Below are positions 21,046 to 32,404 of a stretch of 64,000 nt of DNA, one piece after another (the stretch's first letter is position 1; each line of letters opens with the position of its first letter). The notes beneath the pieces were generated by a model that did no database searches, was not told the origin of the DNA, and was given only the letters and a program-made list of their open reading frames with translations. The DNA is from Neoceratodus forsteri. Lineage: Eukaryota; Chordata; Ceratodontiformes; Ceratodontidae. Made by a program: the position numbers and the translations under genes. The stretch is taken from assembly GCA_016271365.2 (NCBI GenBank), contig CM057449.1:1567008501-1567072500 (forward strand), given 5' to 3'.

Positions 21046-21990
21046 ATAGCCAAAACACTGGAATCGGCAACCATAGACACAGGTCTGAAAGTCAGTGGCC
21101 ATTGCTGCTAAGGGACTGGGACTGGACTCACAACCAAAGGGAGCCAATCAGGGCACAGAGCACCATTTTTGAAAATGGAGACACCACTATAAAATTGGAG
21201 ACACAGTTACTGCTTGTGCTGTCACTTGCTGAGGGAGAAAATGTCTCATCTTTCACCCCCACTTCCTCCATTAATTAAATAGGCTCCCTGGGCTCCTGCC
21301 AGAGGAGACTACCAACATTAGGAAGGAGGAGTGGGGTTTATCTTATAGTCAGGGAGAGACCACTGGGTGGATTTTGCTTTGGTTACAGGAGGGAGCTCAA
21401 CAGAGAAAATTGTCTTTTTAGAGACATATTATAACATAGTGGCCTTATATTTACAACAGTACTGAACAGTTATTTAATTGTTACAAAAGGTATTTGCAGT
21501 TTTTTGCCATTATTGCACAACTGAGGGAAGGCAATTTTACTGTCAGGACTTATTGTTGCATGAAGGGAAGATTGCATAATTATGGAAGAGACCTAAAATA
21601 TACAGTTATTGCATTATTGTTATTGCATAGTTTGCATAATTATTGAGAGGGCATAATTATTTTTATGCATAGATTGCTTGGTTATCGACGGGACCAGATA
21701 GTATTGGCAGTATTATTCAGTTATTGCATACAGTATTTTACAGTTATTGCATTATTTTGATTTTATTTGGTTATTGCATCTTAGCAGTTCTATACAGTTA
21801 TTGCATTGTACCTTACTAGGTGAGGTTAGCCCAAATTGGGCACACAAGTGAAGGACTAGGATGGTGCAGAGGGGAGTATCATGGTAGGGGTGGCAGCCGG
21901 GAGGAAGGGAACATCATGGGGATGACCGGTGGCAGGGCAGAGAGGAGGTACACCACAGGCAGAAGGAAAGCAGAGGACCTAGAGGAGGAA
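21046..21990. other. Unassigned; scattered TTATTGCAT motifs at 21.6-21.8 kb
   Basis: Between 21,600 and 21,820 the nonamer TTATTGCAT(T) occurs about eight times at irregular spacing (for example CAGTTATTGCATTATT). It is not a regular tandem array. No coding potential is visible. Confidence 0.4.
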
Positions 21991-22009
21991 AGATAGTGGG
22001 TTGTAATAG

Positions 22010-23385
22010 ATGTGGCGTGGCTGTATTTATGAGCACACTAGACAAGACAGTCTGGAAGCTGAGCTGGTATGGCTAAAAAGGGAGATGGACAGGAGGGCAG
22101 GAGAAAGCCATGGGGAGGGTGAAATGAGACAAGAGGGTAGGAAGGGCAGGAGGCTGGAAGGCACTGGAAAGGAGAGAGCCAGAATAGGGGAAAGGCGGGA
22201 AGGGGTGGTGCCAAGGACAGGGGAGGGGGTAGAACACAGGGGTATGCAAGGGTAAACAAAAAAGCAGCACAATATACAGGGGACTCTGGCAGGTACTGGC
22301 CTTTAGCAGGATTAAGGGGGGGGGAAGACAGTGGCGCTGCAGGGGGTGTTGTAGGGAGAAACAGGTATACACTGCTACAAAAAAGAAAGGACACAGGGGA
22401 GCCTTTGGAGATGGAGAAGACTGATGTTGCAAGGGGGAGGCAGGAGAGAGACAGAGAGGTAGGTCAGAGGGTAAGTAGGGTCCTTAAAAAACAGCTGAGA
22501 AGGGAAAGGGCTGGGATTAGGAGTAATGAGGGGTTGGAGAAGGCTGATGCTGCAAGGGGGGGCACTAGAGAGATGGAGATGTAGGTCAGAGGGTAAGTAG
22601 GTCCCCTGAAAAAACAGCTGAGGATGGAAGGGCTGGGATTAGAAGTAATGAGGAGTTAGAAGCAGGATTGAGCACAGACCCAGGGAAGCAGTAGACGGTG
22701 GGAAGGAAGTTGTAAAGTCTGGGGTTGCAGATAATACTCCAGGATGGGGAGTGGCCCGGGTAGCAGGGTGAGTAAACAGGGAAAGGGTACTTGGAGGGGG
22801 AAAGTAAAGGTTGGCATGCAGGGAAAAGACAGTGAGTAAAAGTAGGCCAAGCACAGAGGAATGAGAAAAGAGGCTTGTGGTATTGAGGGACTCCATCATT
22901 AGAGGAATCAGATGGGCGGAAACAAAGGAGGGGCAAAAGGATATGGCTGGAATGTATGCTGGGAATGACAGTGTTTAGGTTGGGGTACCTTGTGCACTCA
23001 TTGGTAAGAAAGCATGGAGGGGTGCCCAAACATTGTGGTACACACTGGCACTAATGATGTGGTGGAGAATAGTGTGAAGGAAGTGCAGGCCAGATATAGG
23101 GAACTGGCAAGATTATGCTTAGCTGGGAACTGCACTGTCATGTTTTCAGAAATATTGCCAATACCGAAGGGTACTCTGGAAAGAAAACAGAAGATTAGGG
23201 AAATCAACAGCTGGTTAAGGGAGTGGTCTCTGGCTAAGTGGTAAGGAATGGTGGGAAAATGGGAGACTACTTGGGAGAACAAAGAACTTTTTACCAGGGA
23301 CAGACTACACTTGAGTAAGGAAGGGAAGGAGGTCCTTAAAAACAATCTTGGGGTTATATATCTAGGCAGTGGGGTTTAAACTAGA
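22010..23385 (+). pseudogene. CR1 ORF1 with SGNH/esterase-like domain, broken
   Basis: The N-terminal part (22,010-22,255) is rich in Glu, Arg and Lys and starts with a 'EAELVWLKREMDRR' coiled-coil-like helix, typical of CR1 ORF1 RNA-binding regions. After decayed sequence, the esterase blocks appear in order: 'RDSIIRGIR' (about 22,890, block I, normally GDS), 'VVHTGTNDVVENS' (about 23,035, block with GTND), 'ILPIPKGTLERKQ' (about 23,150) and 'DRLHLSKEGKEVL' (about 23,300, the DxxH block). Block I has Arg for Gly but the Ser is present. There is a ~128-bp tandem duplication at 22,407-22,660. Known CR1 ORF1 esterases are thought to aid membrane or RNP association; that role is from the family, not seen here. 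Confidence 0.7.
22407..22665. repeat. ~128-bp tandem duplication inside CR1 ORF1
   Basis: The series GGTCAGAGGGTAAGTAGG, AACAGCTGAG and GGGCTGGGATTAG occurs near 22,460-22,530 and again near 22,585-22,650 with small differences. Confidence 0.7.
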
Positions 23386-23554
23386 TGAGGGGGAAGGGCT
23401 GGAGAGTACAGGGCTCTTGAGCAAAATAGGAGGGCGTAGGCTCTTCCCTTAATCTAGAGGAGTACAGAACGTGAAGGCCAAACCTGGAGGGGTGGAGGTC
23501 GGGGGCCGGGGGCAAGGGGTTTGGTATGATAAGGAAAAATTCTGGGAAGGACTG

Positions 23555-26145
23555 GAAAGTTGTTCTGATGAATGCAAGGAGTCTGGGAAACAAGATGCCG
23601 GAGCTGCATGCATTGTTGGTGGAAGAGGGGGGGTGGATGTGGCTGCCTTCACAGAGACTTTGGCCAACCAGTTTCACCTCTGGGACATGAAAACACCTGG
23701 GTATGCCATACTTAGAAAGGACAGGACAGTGGTGGGGGGTTGTACTATTTGTTAGAGAAGGGATAATCTGCAGCAGAGAGGAAGTGGTGGAGGATAATGT
23801 CGAGGCGATATGGGCCACGTTACAGGATAGTAAGGGGAGGAGGGTTAATCTGGGGTGGTTCACAGGCTCCCATGCAGTCAAAGCACATGGACTGGAAACT
23901 AATTGACAATTTGAGAACTCGGGAGGGAAGCATCCTGGATGTGATGCTAGCTGATGGGGAGCAGGTCAGGGATCTGAAGGTGGAAGCCCCTTTGGCTGGT
24001 AGTAACCACTCCACGGTGTGTTTTACATTGGAGATAGGGAAGGAGAGGAGCCAAACAAAGACCATGGTTGTGGACTTCAGGAGGGAAAACTTCAGGGAGA
24101 TGGCAGATATCCTTAGGGAGCATACAGATAAAATCAGAACTGGAATGAACATGGAGAGACAGCAGGAAATCCTGAAGACTGGCATACTGGAGGCCATGAA
24201 AACCTGCACCAGGGCACAAAACAAGATGTCCAGAGCTGGGAAACCTTGTTGGTGGACAAGGAAAGTACAGGAGCAAGTGAGGAATAAGAAGTTGGCCTTT
24301 AGAAGGTACAAATGATCCCATAGTGAGGCAGACCATTAGGAATATCATAGGATTTCCAGGGAGGCTAGCAGAAGGGTACGAAAAGCCAAGGCTGATAAGG
24401 ATCCTTGATTAGCAAGAGGGACCAGGAAGGGGGAGAAGGAATTCTTTAGATATGTTAGGGAGGGTAGGAAGGATGGGGACAGATGAACAAGCTGATAAAA
24501 GAGGGGGGATGGGTAGAGGGGGTAGAACAGGCTGAAGTGTTATGCAATTATTTCAGCATGGTTTTCACCAGGGAAAAGGATGGGCCATTGCCTCAGGGAG
24601 TGGGCAGGAAAGGGAACACGGAGGGGGCTCTCACAGATGGGGAGATCCAGGTAGGGAGGGTGAGGGAAGCTCTCAAATTCTTGAGGACAGATAAAGCTCC
24701 AGGGCCAGATGGCATCCACCCCATGATTCTGAAGCAACTGGTGGATGTGCTGCTGGCTCCAGTGACGAAACTATTCAATTCCTCCCTCCAATCAGGATGT
24801 GTCCCTCTAGACTGAAAGTTGACCCATGTTGTGCCCCTCCACAAGTGTGAACCTTGGGACGAACTGGGGAACTACAGACCGGTCAACCTGACATCCATAG
24901 TGGGGAAAATGTTGGAGGCCATCTTAAAGGAACTGTTAGTGGAGTTCCTGGAGGTAAATGGTTTTCAGGATGATGACCAACATGGATTTGTCTGGGGGAA
25001 ATCATGTCAAACTAACCTGGTCGAATTCTTTGACTGGGTTACAAGATCCCTGGATGGAGGAGAGCTGGTTGATGTCCTGTACCTGGACTTCAGCAAGGCT
25101 TTTGATTCAGTCCCGCATGGAAGGCTAATTTAGAAATTGAGGGAACTGAGGGTGGGAGATAAATTGGTGGGGTGGGTAGCTAATTGGCTTAGGAATAGAC
25201 AGCAGAGGGTGGTGGTAGTGGATGATGTCTCAACACCCAGAGAGGTCATCAGCGGGGTTCCACAAGGTTCCGTTTTGGACCCTATCCTTTTTAATGTATT
25301 CATTGTGGACATCAGGGAAGGGTTGGTAGTAAAAAGAGTTTGTTTGCTGATTATTCTAAATTGGGGGCAGTGGTAGACAGTGAGAGGGTAGGAGGGCACT
25401 ACAGGATGACCTGGGGAGGCTGGAAAACTGGGCCCACACGTGGCAATTAAGGCTTAACACATGCAAATGTAGCATTCTGCACCTGGGTGTTAGGAACCCT
25501 GGGTATAACTACCACTTGGGGGGTACAGCTGACTGTTGTGATGATGGAGAAGGATCTGGGGTGATGATTGATGCTAAAGGAAACCACTGGGAGCAGTGCA
25601 AAAGGGCAGCGGCTAAGGCAAACAAAATGCTGGGGTGTATAGCCAGGGGGATAATGCCCAGAAGGGAGGTTGTACTTCCCTTGCACACCTCACTGGTGAG
25701 GCCACATCTGGAGTGCTGTGTGCAGTTCTGGCACCCATGCCTAAAAGGATGTCACACTGCTGGAGAGAGTCCAGAGAAGGGCAATGACGATGATTAGTGG
25801 CCTGGAGGCTTCTCATATGAGGACAAACTTAGAGAGCTGAACATGTACTCTCTGGAGGACAGAAGGGATAGGAGGGATATGATACAGACGTTAAAATACC
25901 TGAAGGGGTTCAACAGAGGGAACAAGGAAGGTCTGCTCAAGTTAAGGAAGGAGGGGAATACTAGAGGCCATAGTCTACAGTTGACTGGGAGGCAGTACAG
26001 AGGAGAGGTGAGGGGACATTATTTCACTGAGAGGGTGGTGGCACCCTGGAATGCACTGCTGGATGACCTTGCAAAAATGGTAACTGGGAGGTTTCAAGAG
26101 TGGTTGGAACAGGCACAGGGCACAGTACAGGGTGGGGTTTGGTGA
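23555..26145 (+). pseudogene. CR1 ORF2: endonuclease and RT, broken
   Basis: The endonuclease starts 'VVLMNARSLGNKMPELHAL' and has 'VDVAAFTET' (Glu). A deletion near 23,880-23,905 jumps from 'GRRVNLG' to 'LRTREGSILDVML', removing the YRPP and GDFN catalytic blocks. 'APLAGSNHSTV' follows at 23,990. RT blocks: 'TDKAPGPDGIHP' (24,695), 'NYRPVNLTSIVG' (24,870), 'LDFSKAFDSVPHGRL' (25,090), 'SGVPQGSVLDPILF' (25,255), and an active-site block reading FADY instead of FADD (about 25,348). 'RPHLECCVQFW' is near 25,700 and the C-terminal 'FTERVVAPWNALL' near 26,030. Stops and frameshifts separate the pieces. Confidence 0.85.
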
Positions 26146-26310
26146 ACAACAGAGGTACACAGGGAGGGGAAGGGAGGGAGGGGGAAGGGGGGTAGGTAGA
26201 GCAGCTACTATACACTACCAGTGAGGCAGGTCAGGCAGACAAGATAGATCGCTAGGCCTAATCTGTTGGCAACTATGTATGTACAGTATGTATGTATCTT
26301 AATGTCCAAG

Positions 26311-27620
26311 TTCACTTGGGTGGTATGGAGATAAAGATATGCTCCACATCAGGCATAGATCTTGGGGATTGTGAAGGTGTGGGATAGATGACTCAGACAC
26401 CAATTTCTTCAGAAATCAGAAAAGGACATTTCCGTCCAATTTATTTTAAATAAATAAAAAAATAAAAAAAAATAATGGCAAACTGGACATATTTTACAGC
26501 AACAAAATAAACTTCCAAGGTAATTCCAAAAAGGTTCCTCAAGAAAAGGCTAGAGGACTGTTGGGTCTTAGGCTGCCCAACACTCATTGATCCTATGCTG
26601 AAACAGCAGCACATTATATACCTAGAGTAAGTCAGGTGACCAGAAAGCTCCTCTTCAATTTTGATTTATCATAAGTATTTCTTTAACAACAGTATATATT
26701 TACAATTCACCCACACAGTGTTCATGCTAACACAGAATCATTGCCCTTCAAGCAGAAAGAAACTAAATATTACATGCCTAAAGCTCTTTGTTTCCTTGTT
26801 TCAGCACAATGAAGCTCCTCCCACTTCATTCAGCCATAAACTTGCAATACAATGGCTGGCCGGCTCTTTAGAGAACTGAATGAAGGAAGGGGAAGCTTTG
26901 GGCATGAACAAGGTGGAGAAACAGTCAGCGAACTTCAATTAAAAGGGAACGTCTCCCAGTATAGTAAGCAGACCATTTTTCAAATTATTTTTGCTTTTTT
27001 TAAATTCCACACTTCCAATTCCTTTAAATCATGTACAACCATGTAAAGCACAACAGAAATAAAACTTAGCTTAACTATCCTAGTAGCCGCTCGACGATGC
27101 GAGCCGGCGTCTCTTGGGTTTGTGCTCTAATGAGAGCTTCGATTCAGGTTAAAGCGCTTGTAGCGCATTTGCGGCATGCAGACTTGAATCTTTACACCTT
27201 CTCATGCCTTTAAGAACAGAACACCCAATAAATGATCTACCAAAAGAACGGGCTAATTATTTAAAGGACAATTATTTTAGACCGCCTGGTTCACTCGGTT
27301 TAAACTTCGCCCAGTTCTGTTCGGTATGTGTAGCTTCCAGCGCTGATTACCTGCAGGACTAAAGATGCTCTTAAGACATCCTGACAAACATTTAGACAAA
27401 GAAGGAAACACATAGAACATATGACAAGTGGCCAGCTCGCCATAGAGTACCATTCAAAAGAATAGCAGAGGAGAGGGAAATAGAATGAAATTAGAGGACA
27501 CAAATCATGCTGTTGCGCAACAGTCTTGAAAATAAATCAGAAATAAAAGCAAAGGTAGACTGGATGTCTCAGAGCTTCATAATGGGGACATCTCCCATGA
27601 CAGGGATGTTAACAAATTAA
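26311..27620. other. Unassigned interval
   Basis: It contains an A/T-rich run at 26,440-26,475 (AAATAAATAAAAAAATAAA) that could be the tail of an unrecognised minus- or plus-strand retroelement, and a GC-richer patch around 27,080-27,190. No domain, tandem array or terminal repeat could be identified. Confidence 0.35.
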
Positions 27621-27769
27621 CCAATAAAGCACAATGAGGTGTGTGTCGTGCTGGGATAATGTCACACCTCACATAGTTGGACACGAGGCCGTAGGCTGAG
27701 TGCGTTCAGCGCCCAAGAAGTGATGTTATCCCAGCATGACTCACATCCTGGAGTGCATTATTGCTATTG
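27621..27769. repeat. ~149-bp palindromic element, copy 3
   Basis: The left arm CAATAAAGCACAATGAGG, GTGTGTGTCGTGCTGGGATAA pairs with TTATCCCAGCATGACTCACA, CCTGGAGTGCATTATTGCTATTG on the right. The centre carries GAGGCCGTAGGCTGAGTGCG, shared with copy 1 at 3.2 kb. Confidence 0.7.
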
Positions 27770-28763
27770 TAAATGTCTGGATTGTAAAGAAATAAAGAAA
27801 AAAGATTTATCTTTTTTTATACATTTTCAGTTTATGTTTCCATGACTAAGAATACATTTTATATAAAAAAATGTTCTGACTTACTGTTTTGGCCAGCCCA
27901 GGTGGTACTGCAGACCGTCACTGCACAGCTTTGGATCCCTCCCATGTTAGAATTATAACTTGATGCTCCTCTGTTGGGAAATCCCCACCCCCAAGACACA
28001 CACACACAAGAAAAGAGGCCAGCCAGCTATTATGACATTTTCTTTACTTATTTTTTTATTACTTGAATTGTCTCCACATCTGGAGCTGGAGTGGTGGAGC
28101 GAGTATTGTCCCCCACCATACATGAGTACCAAGCCCATCTTTCCCCAGATGGCACAGGAATCTATGTGCAAGGATTCTGCCTTCAAAAACATCTTTTTAT
28201 TTTAATTTTACAAGAACTACAACTCCGTTGTGAGGAGTTTTGTTTTCTTTGTTGCCAGCCAACCGAGGAACAGGGATCATATATGAGGCAATTAAAGTTT
28301 GTGATTGTCCCCCCGACTCTCTTTAGACCACAGTCTCTTCTACTTTTCCTGGTACAGTCAACACATTAGTAGTTTATACTGGGAGAAGATACCGGCAAAA
28401 CAGATGGAAGTCACCAGTCGGTGAGTAGAGCGTGCAGTGCTGTTCAAAAGCACATGCGCTCAAAATGTTAAGCGCAGCCGAGTGATGACTGAAGAGAGTG
28501 ATGCTGATCACAGTGATGGCTTTGTATCAGATTTCTTACTTTTTTAAACTTGCCAATAATAGGGTACGGTTTTCATGTGGGTTTTAAGTGGCAAGCTTTT
28601 GTTGTGGGTTTTGATTAGTTGGTGAGCTCTAGGAGGGAGGAATTTCAGTAATAAAAAATGAAGTACTGGCAGAATTCACTTTGGCCATGCCAAGTGTGGG
28701 TAACTTGGACATGGCCAGCGGACTGATTCCTTTTACATTTAATGCGGCCATGTGTGTGCTGGA
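27770..28763. other. Unassigned AT-rich interval
   Basis: No coding or repeat structure recognised. A short CACACACACA run lies at about 27,999-28,008. Confidence 0.4.
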
Positions 28764-28875
28764 ACTAGATCCGTGATGTTGTGCTAGGATAACGTGCTAG
28801 GATAACATCACGGGTGTAGCCAAAGACTGACCAATCAGATACCAGGAATTTTTCTTGCCATTGTATGATACCCAA
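28764..28875. repeat. Fragment of the palindromic repeat family
   Basis: GTGATGTTGTGCTAGGATAAC is followed by GTGCTAGGATAACATCAC, a local inverted repeat, then CTGACCAATCAGATACCAGG and GCCATTGTATGATA. The order matches 11,820-11,905. Confidence 0.55.
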
Positions 28876-29363
28876 TAAAGTATGCTTTCCCTCTTGCATT
28901 CAATGCCTTGAATGCTAGATTCTCCAGCCTAGTTGAGTACAACATTATATTTAAATGTTAAAGTGAGAGTGATATACAATTGCTACCATTACATAAAGCC
29001 TCAGGGGGGCACAACAGCAAACAGGGCACATACCAGTCTGTCACTTGGTCTGTGTTCTTGCAGACTTAAAGAAAATAGTTTCCTTTCCCTTCATGGATAG
29101 GACCTGACAGCTCAGATGGTGGATGGTCCTGCTTTACTGCCTGAACTCACTTCCTGCTTGCAGCTCCAAATCTGTTTCCAGTGACCATGTGAATTCAGGG
29201 AACACGTACCTCCGGGTCTTGTCTCACTCCAGTTTCAGATGTTGTTCTGTAGGTCTTGTTCAGTTTGCTCTGGGCCATCTTGTTCACTTGAAAGGGTGAT
29301 GCCCTGTTGTTGCAGGAATTGTTGATCTTCCCCAAGGTTTCTGAAAAATCTTTTCTCACCTCT

Positions 29364-30171
29364 TCAGTTGATTTTCAGCTGCACCGGAGCTATAAGCTGT
29401 GCCTTGATCCCTTTGTCCTTCAAAGCTTTGACAGCTTGTAGGATTGATTGTCTCTGTGTCATTATTCCTGGCATGAAATCTTGGTCAGAATAGATGGTGC
29501 TGTTGCTAAAAAGCACCCCGTTCTTAGTCTAGGCCAGTCTCAGCATTTGCATCTTGACTCGATAGTCCAGAAAGCGAGCCTCAAAAGAGCGTGGTGTGGC
29601 ATTTTTTTCCACTGAGGCCTTGGAACAAGAGATCTGTGTGCATGTTCTATATCCATTCACTGCTCCAGTGGGATTCTCATGGCTTCTCTTAGGAAACTCT
29701 CAAAGAATGAGACTGTGTCTCCTTTCTTGATGCCTTCAGGGATACCGCACACCCTCATATTGTTCCTCCGTGACCTTAACTTCAGATCCTCCACTTTAGC
29801 AGTCATTTGGCGCTCACATTAGTACAATTGCAGGAGCGCTGAGTTGTAGTGGTCAATTAGCTCAGAGGCTGCAATGAGGCCTTGTTCCAAGTCTTTTGCT
29901 CTGATTGTCAGGTCTGTCATTTCCTTCATAATTTCTGTGATTCCAGCCTCTATTTGCTGCAGTGTCTTGCCAAACCGCCAAATCTCTAAAAAGAGCTTTT
30001 GGGTTGTGATTGTGAAATTTTTGTCATCGTATTTAGAGTCCCCTAGGAAGTCCAGGGATCCATCAGCACAGGAAAAATGCTGCTGCTGCAGTTCTGCAAG
30101 TTAGATCTTAGTTCCCGCTGTATTCTGGGGCTCTCTGATGCAAGTTCAGCAAATTTGTGTTTGGCAGCCAT
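29364..30171 (-). pseudogene. L1-type ORF1 (RNA-binding protein), decayed
   Basis: On the minus strand a start at 30171 gives 'MAAKHKFAELASESPRIQ'. After decayed sequence, the RRM/C-terminal region is recognisable: 'TPRSFEARFLDYRVKMQML' (about 29,560; the L1 'Rp.ivkFlny.vKd.ilr.AR' block), 'ILQAVKALKDKGIKAQLIAP' (about 29,420; 'vkk.Lr..gIkyslLyPakL') and a stop at 29366-29364. The spacing and order fit L1 ORF1 trimer proteins that coat the element RNA. Many stops interrupt it. The ORF2 of this copy is not found downstream. Confidence 0.65.
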
Positions 30172-30232
30172 CTAGATGTGAAGTATCCTTGTCATTTTCA
30201 GTGTGTTGTCTATTTTAAGAAACAACTTTTCA
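30172..30232 (-). mobile_element. 5' UTR of the minus-strand L1, part next to ORF1
   Basis: This AT-rich leader (GACAACACACTGAAAATGAC on the minus strand) lies between the ORF1 start and the insertion point of the plus-strand L1. The rest of this UTR resumes at 36,427. Confidence 0.55.
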
Positions 30233-30248
30233 ATTTAGTTAAGACCTG
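30233..30248. repeat. 16-bp target duplication of the plus-strand L1, left
   Basis: ATTTAGTTAAGACCTG is identical to 36411-36426 and precedes the AGAGGTCACGTGATGG start of the L1. Confidence 0.9.
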
Positions 30249-30411
30249 AGAGGTCACGTGATGGCAGCCTGAGAGTCGGCAGCAAACTCCCGGAGCTCCG
30301 CAACTCGTTTTTCATTTCGGGCTTTTACTAAAGTGTTTTACTGACCGGAGCTACCGAATTAGAGTGGAGTGGGTCGTGTTAGCGAGCAGAATCCACAGCC
30401 CGATCTCTAAT

Positions 30412-31264
30412 ATGGAGGCATACGTGAAAAAGGCGCGGCCGAAGCACTCGCCTCCCCAAACTCCAGAAAAGAGAAGGTCACAGTTTGCAAAGCAGCAGGC
30501 CGCCAGCTTATCGAACTTGCCTACCGCAGATGCTCCACTCTCCAAATCGAGATTTCTTGAAATAATGCAACCTCTTCAGGCATCTATGGCATCTATTGCC
30601 GAAGATATGCAAGAAATCAAGAGATCGGTTGACACTTTGACTCGGAGGATGGGAGATGCAGAAGCTAAGATCATCTCGTTGGAAAACAAACAATCAGGGA
30701 ATGACACAGAATTGGTCCTTGTGAAGCGGAGAATAAAAAAATTAGAGGAAAAACTAGAGGATTTAGAGGGACGCAGCAGAAGAAACAATGTTGTAGTTGT
30801 CGGGATCCCTGAAAAGGAGGAGGGGAATGCCCCGATCGCTTTTCTTCAGAAGTTTTGCTGCAAAGTCGCAGGTTCTCCCCCCGGGGGGGGGTGAATATAT
30901 AATAGAGAGGGCTCATCGAGCCTTTCACCCAACACCTACGCAGGGCCAGCCTCCCAGACCACTAATTATGAGGTTCTTAAATTATCTGGACAAACAGCAT
31001 ATACTGGCCAAGGCAAGGGAGATGAAGGAGCTGTTATGGGAGGGCCAGCAGATATGAATTATTCAGGATCTGCCCCACTGGGTGAGGGTGAGACGTCAAG
31101 AATTACACCCGATCGTTGCTAAACTTATTGCAGCATCTAAGACATATAAAGTTAGATATCCTGCCATACTAATGGTAAATCATGAAGGGAGATGGTTAAC
31201 GTTTGACTCCCATTCGCAGGCTCTACAGGAATTGCAGCGTCTCTTCCTGGACCTCTTCAAGTGA
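30412..31264 (+). pseudogene. L1 ORF1 RNA-binding protein, one frameshift and one stop
   Basis: I place the start at 30412 (MEAYVKKARPKHS). A basic N-terminus leads into a coiled coil at 30,560-30,790 ('IAEDMQEIKRSVDTLTRR', 'LVLVKRRIKKLEEKLEDLEG'), then the RRM start 'RSRRNNVVVVGIPE' (about 30,770). A frameshift occurs in a G run at 30,883-30,892. The protein resumes with 'EYIIERAHRAFHP' (about 30,890), 'PRPLIMRFLNYLDKQHIL' and, after a TGA near 31,055, 'IIQDLPHWVRVRRQEL' and the C-terminal domain to a stop at 31,262. This is the standard coiled coil-RRM-CTD architecture of L1 ORF1p. Confidence 0.85.
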
Positions 31265-32404
31265 GGACACATTTCATTCACCTCTGTATTGATAGGCTTC
31301 ATTTCTGGAAATGTCTGGGTATTAGTCCAGATCCAGAGGCTCTCAAGTGGAATATGTGCAAACACCCTGGTTTGGTCATACAATTTTTTATATACAACTT
31401 TCTGGGTCAACTTGGTGACATCAAAATATGCTCTTGCAGGTGATAGTAGACTACGTGATGCACGGCGAATCTTTTTTATTTATTTAATATTGGTTAACAC
31501 CTTTTATTCTTCTTTTCCTTTCTTACTTTTATTTCCTCTTTTTAAGATAGTTTATTGGCCTTCTATTGTGGAGTGTATGACTACATTCAGCTTCATTGAC
31601 ACCTTTGAGGACTGGTTTGACTTTGGGAAGGGCCCTCGTGCATAATTATCCGCAGATACAGAGCTGCTGCTTAAAGATCACGGCTATGTATGGAACTGGT
31701 GGCGGGTCCTATATCAATACCGGATGCGGATATATCATTGATGGATGAGGATGGAGGAGGACTGCTATTCTTATTTGGACCTGGCGAATGGTCTTCCGTT
31801 GTGTGCAGACGCAGGAGGGTCGGACTCTTCCACAAGATGTGCAGAGGATGCGCTCTCCCTTTACCCTCTTTTCTCCCCCTTTTTTTTTTTCTTTTTTATG
31901 CAAGCATAGAATCTGTGGGCATTTGATTATCAATTGATCTTGTTATGGATTTATAATAGTCCGCCTGGAGAGGGTTTCCTTTAATTTGATTACTATTTAC
32001 TTAGGTGATAGACAGTTCTAGACTGCTAGGGCTATTTCTGACTTAGTGAGACTAGCAGGTTTTCGTGTTTCTCTAGTGGGTGGGGGCTCGGAGGTAGTGC
32101 TGGGTATGTTGGGCTGTGAAAGGAAATCATGTGGCGTGTTTTGCTTAGAGAGCAGTTTTCTGGAACTGGGGGATGCGTAATATGGGGGGTGGGGGCACTA
32201 GGCGTATCTTATTGGGTTAGGGTGGGCTGGGCTTTTAGAATTGTAGAATGTTTGGGATGTTGGGGGATAATCAAGGTTACGAGCTAATTGGGATGTATGT
32301 ATATATCTGGCTTCAGGGAGCTTGCAACAGTTTTAGCGGTTTCCTTACCGTAGTATTTCAAGATGCTTTCCGTACAGGTCTCTCCAACAACGTAGTTAGC
32401 TACA
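31265..32404 (+). mobile_element. Long inter-ORF region of the L1
   Basis: About 1.1 kb separates the two ORFs. It contains T-rich stretches (31,470-31,550, 31,870-31,900) and G-rich stretches (32,080-32,230). Open frames in it show no domain. Confidence 0.6.

Larger units (their letters stand above)
21991..26310 (+). mobile_element. CR1 LINE with ORF1 and ORF2, near full length
   Basis: ORF1 remains (22,010-23,385) are followed by ORF2 (about 23,555-26,145). The 3' end around 26,255-26,300 has GGCCTAATCTGTTGGCA followed by TATGTATGTA-type tail repeats, matching the other plus-strand CR1's AGGCCTATTCTGCTGGCA. The 5' limit is not defined. Frameshifts, an endonuclease deletion and a mutated RT active site make it inactive. 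It is the most complete CR1 here and is useful as a reference for the other fragments. Confidence 0.85.

Noticed and set aside
22027..22432. Overlapping ~80-119-codon minus-strand frames with signal-peptide-like Leu/Pro/Ser content
   Set aside because: They are the reverse of the Glu/Arg-rich CR1 ORF1 region; no independent support.
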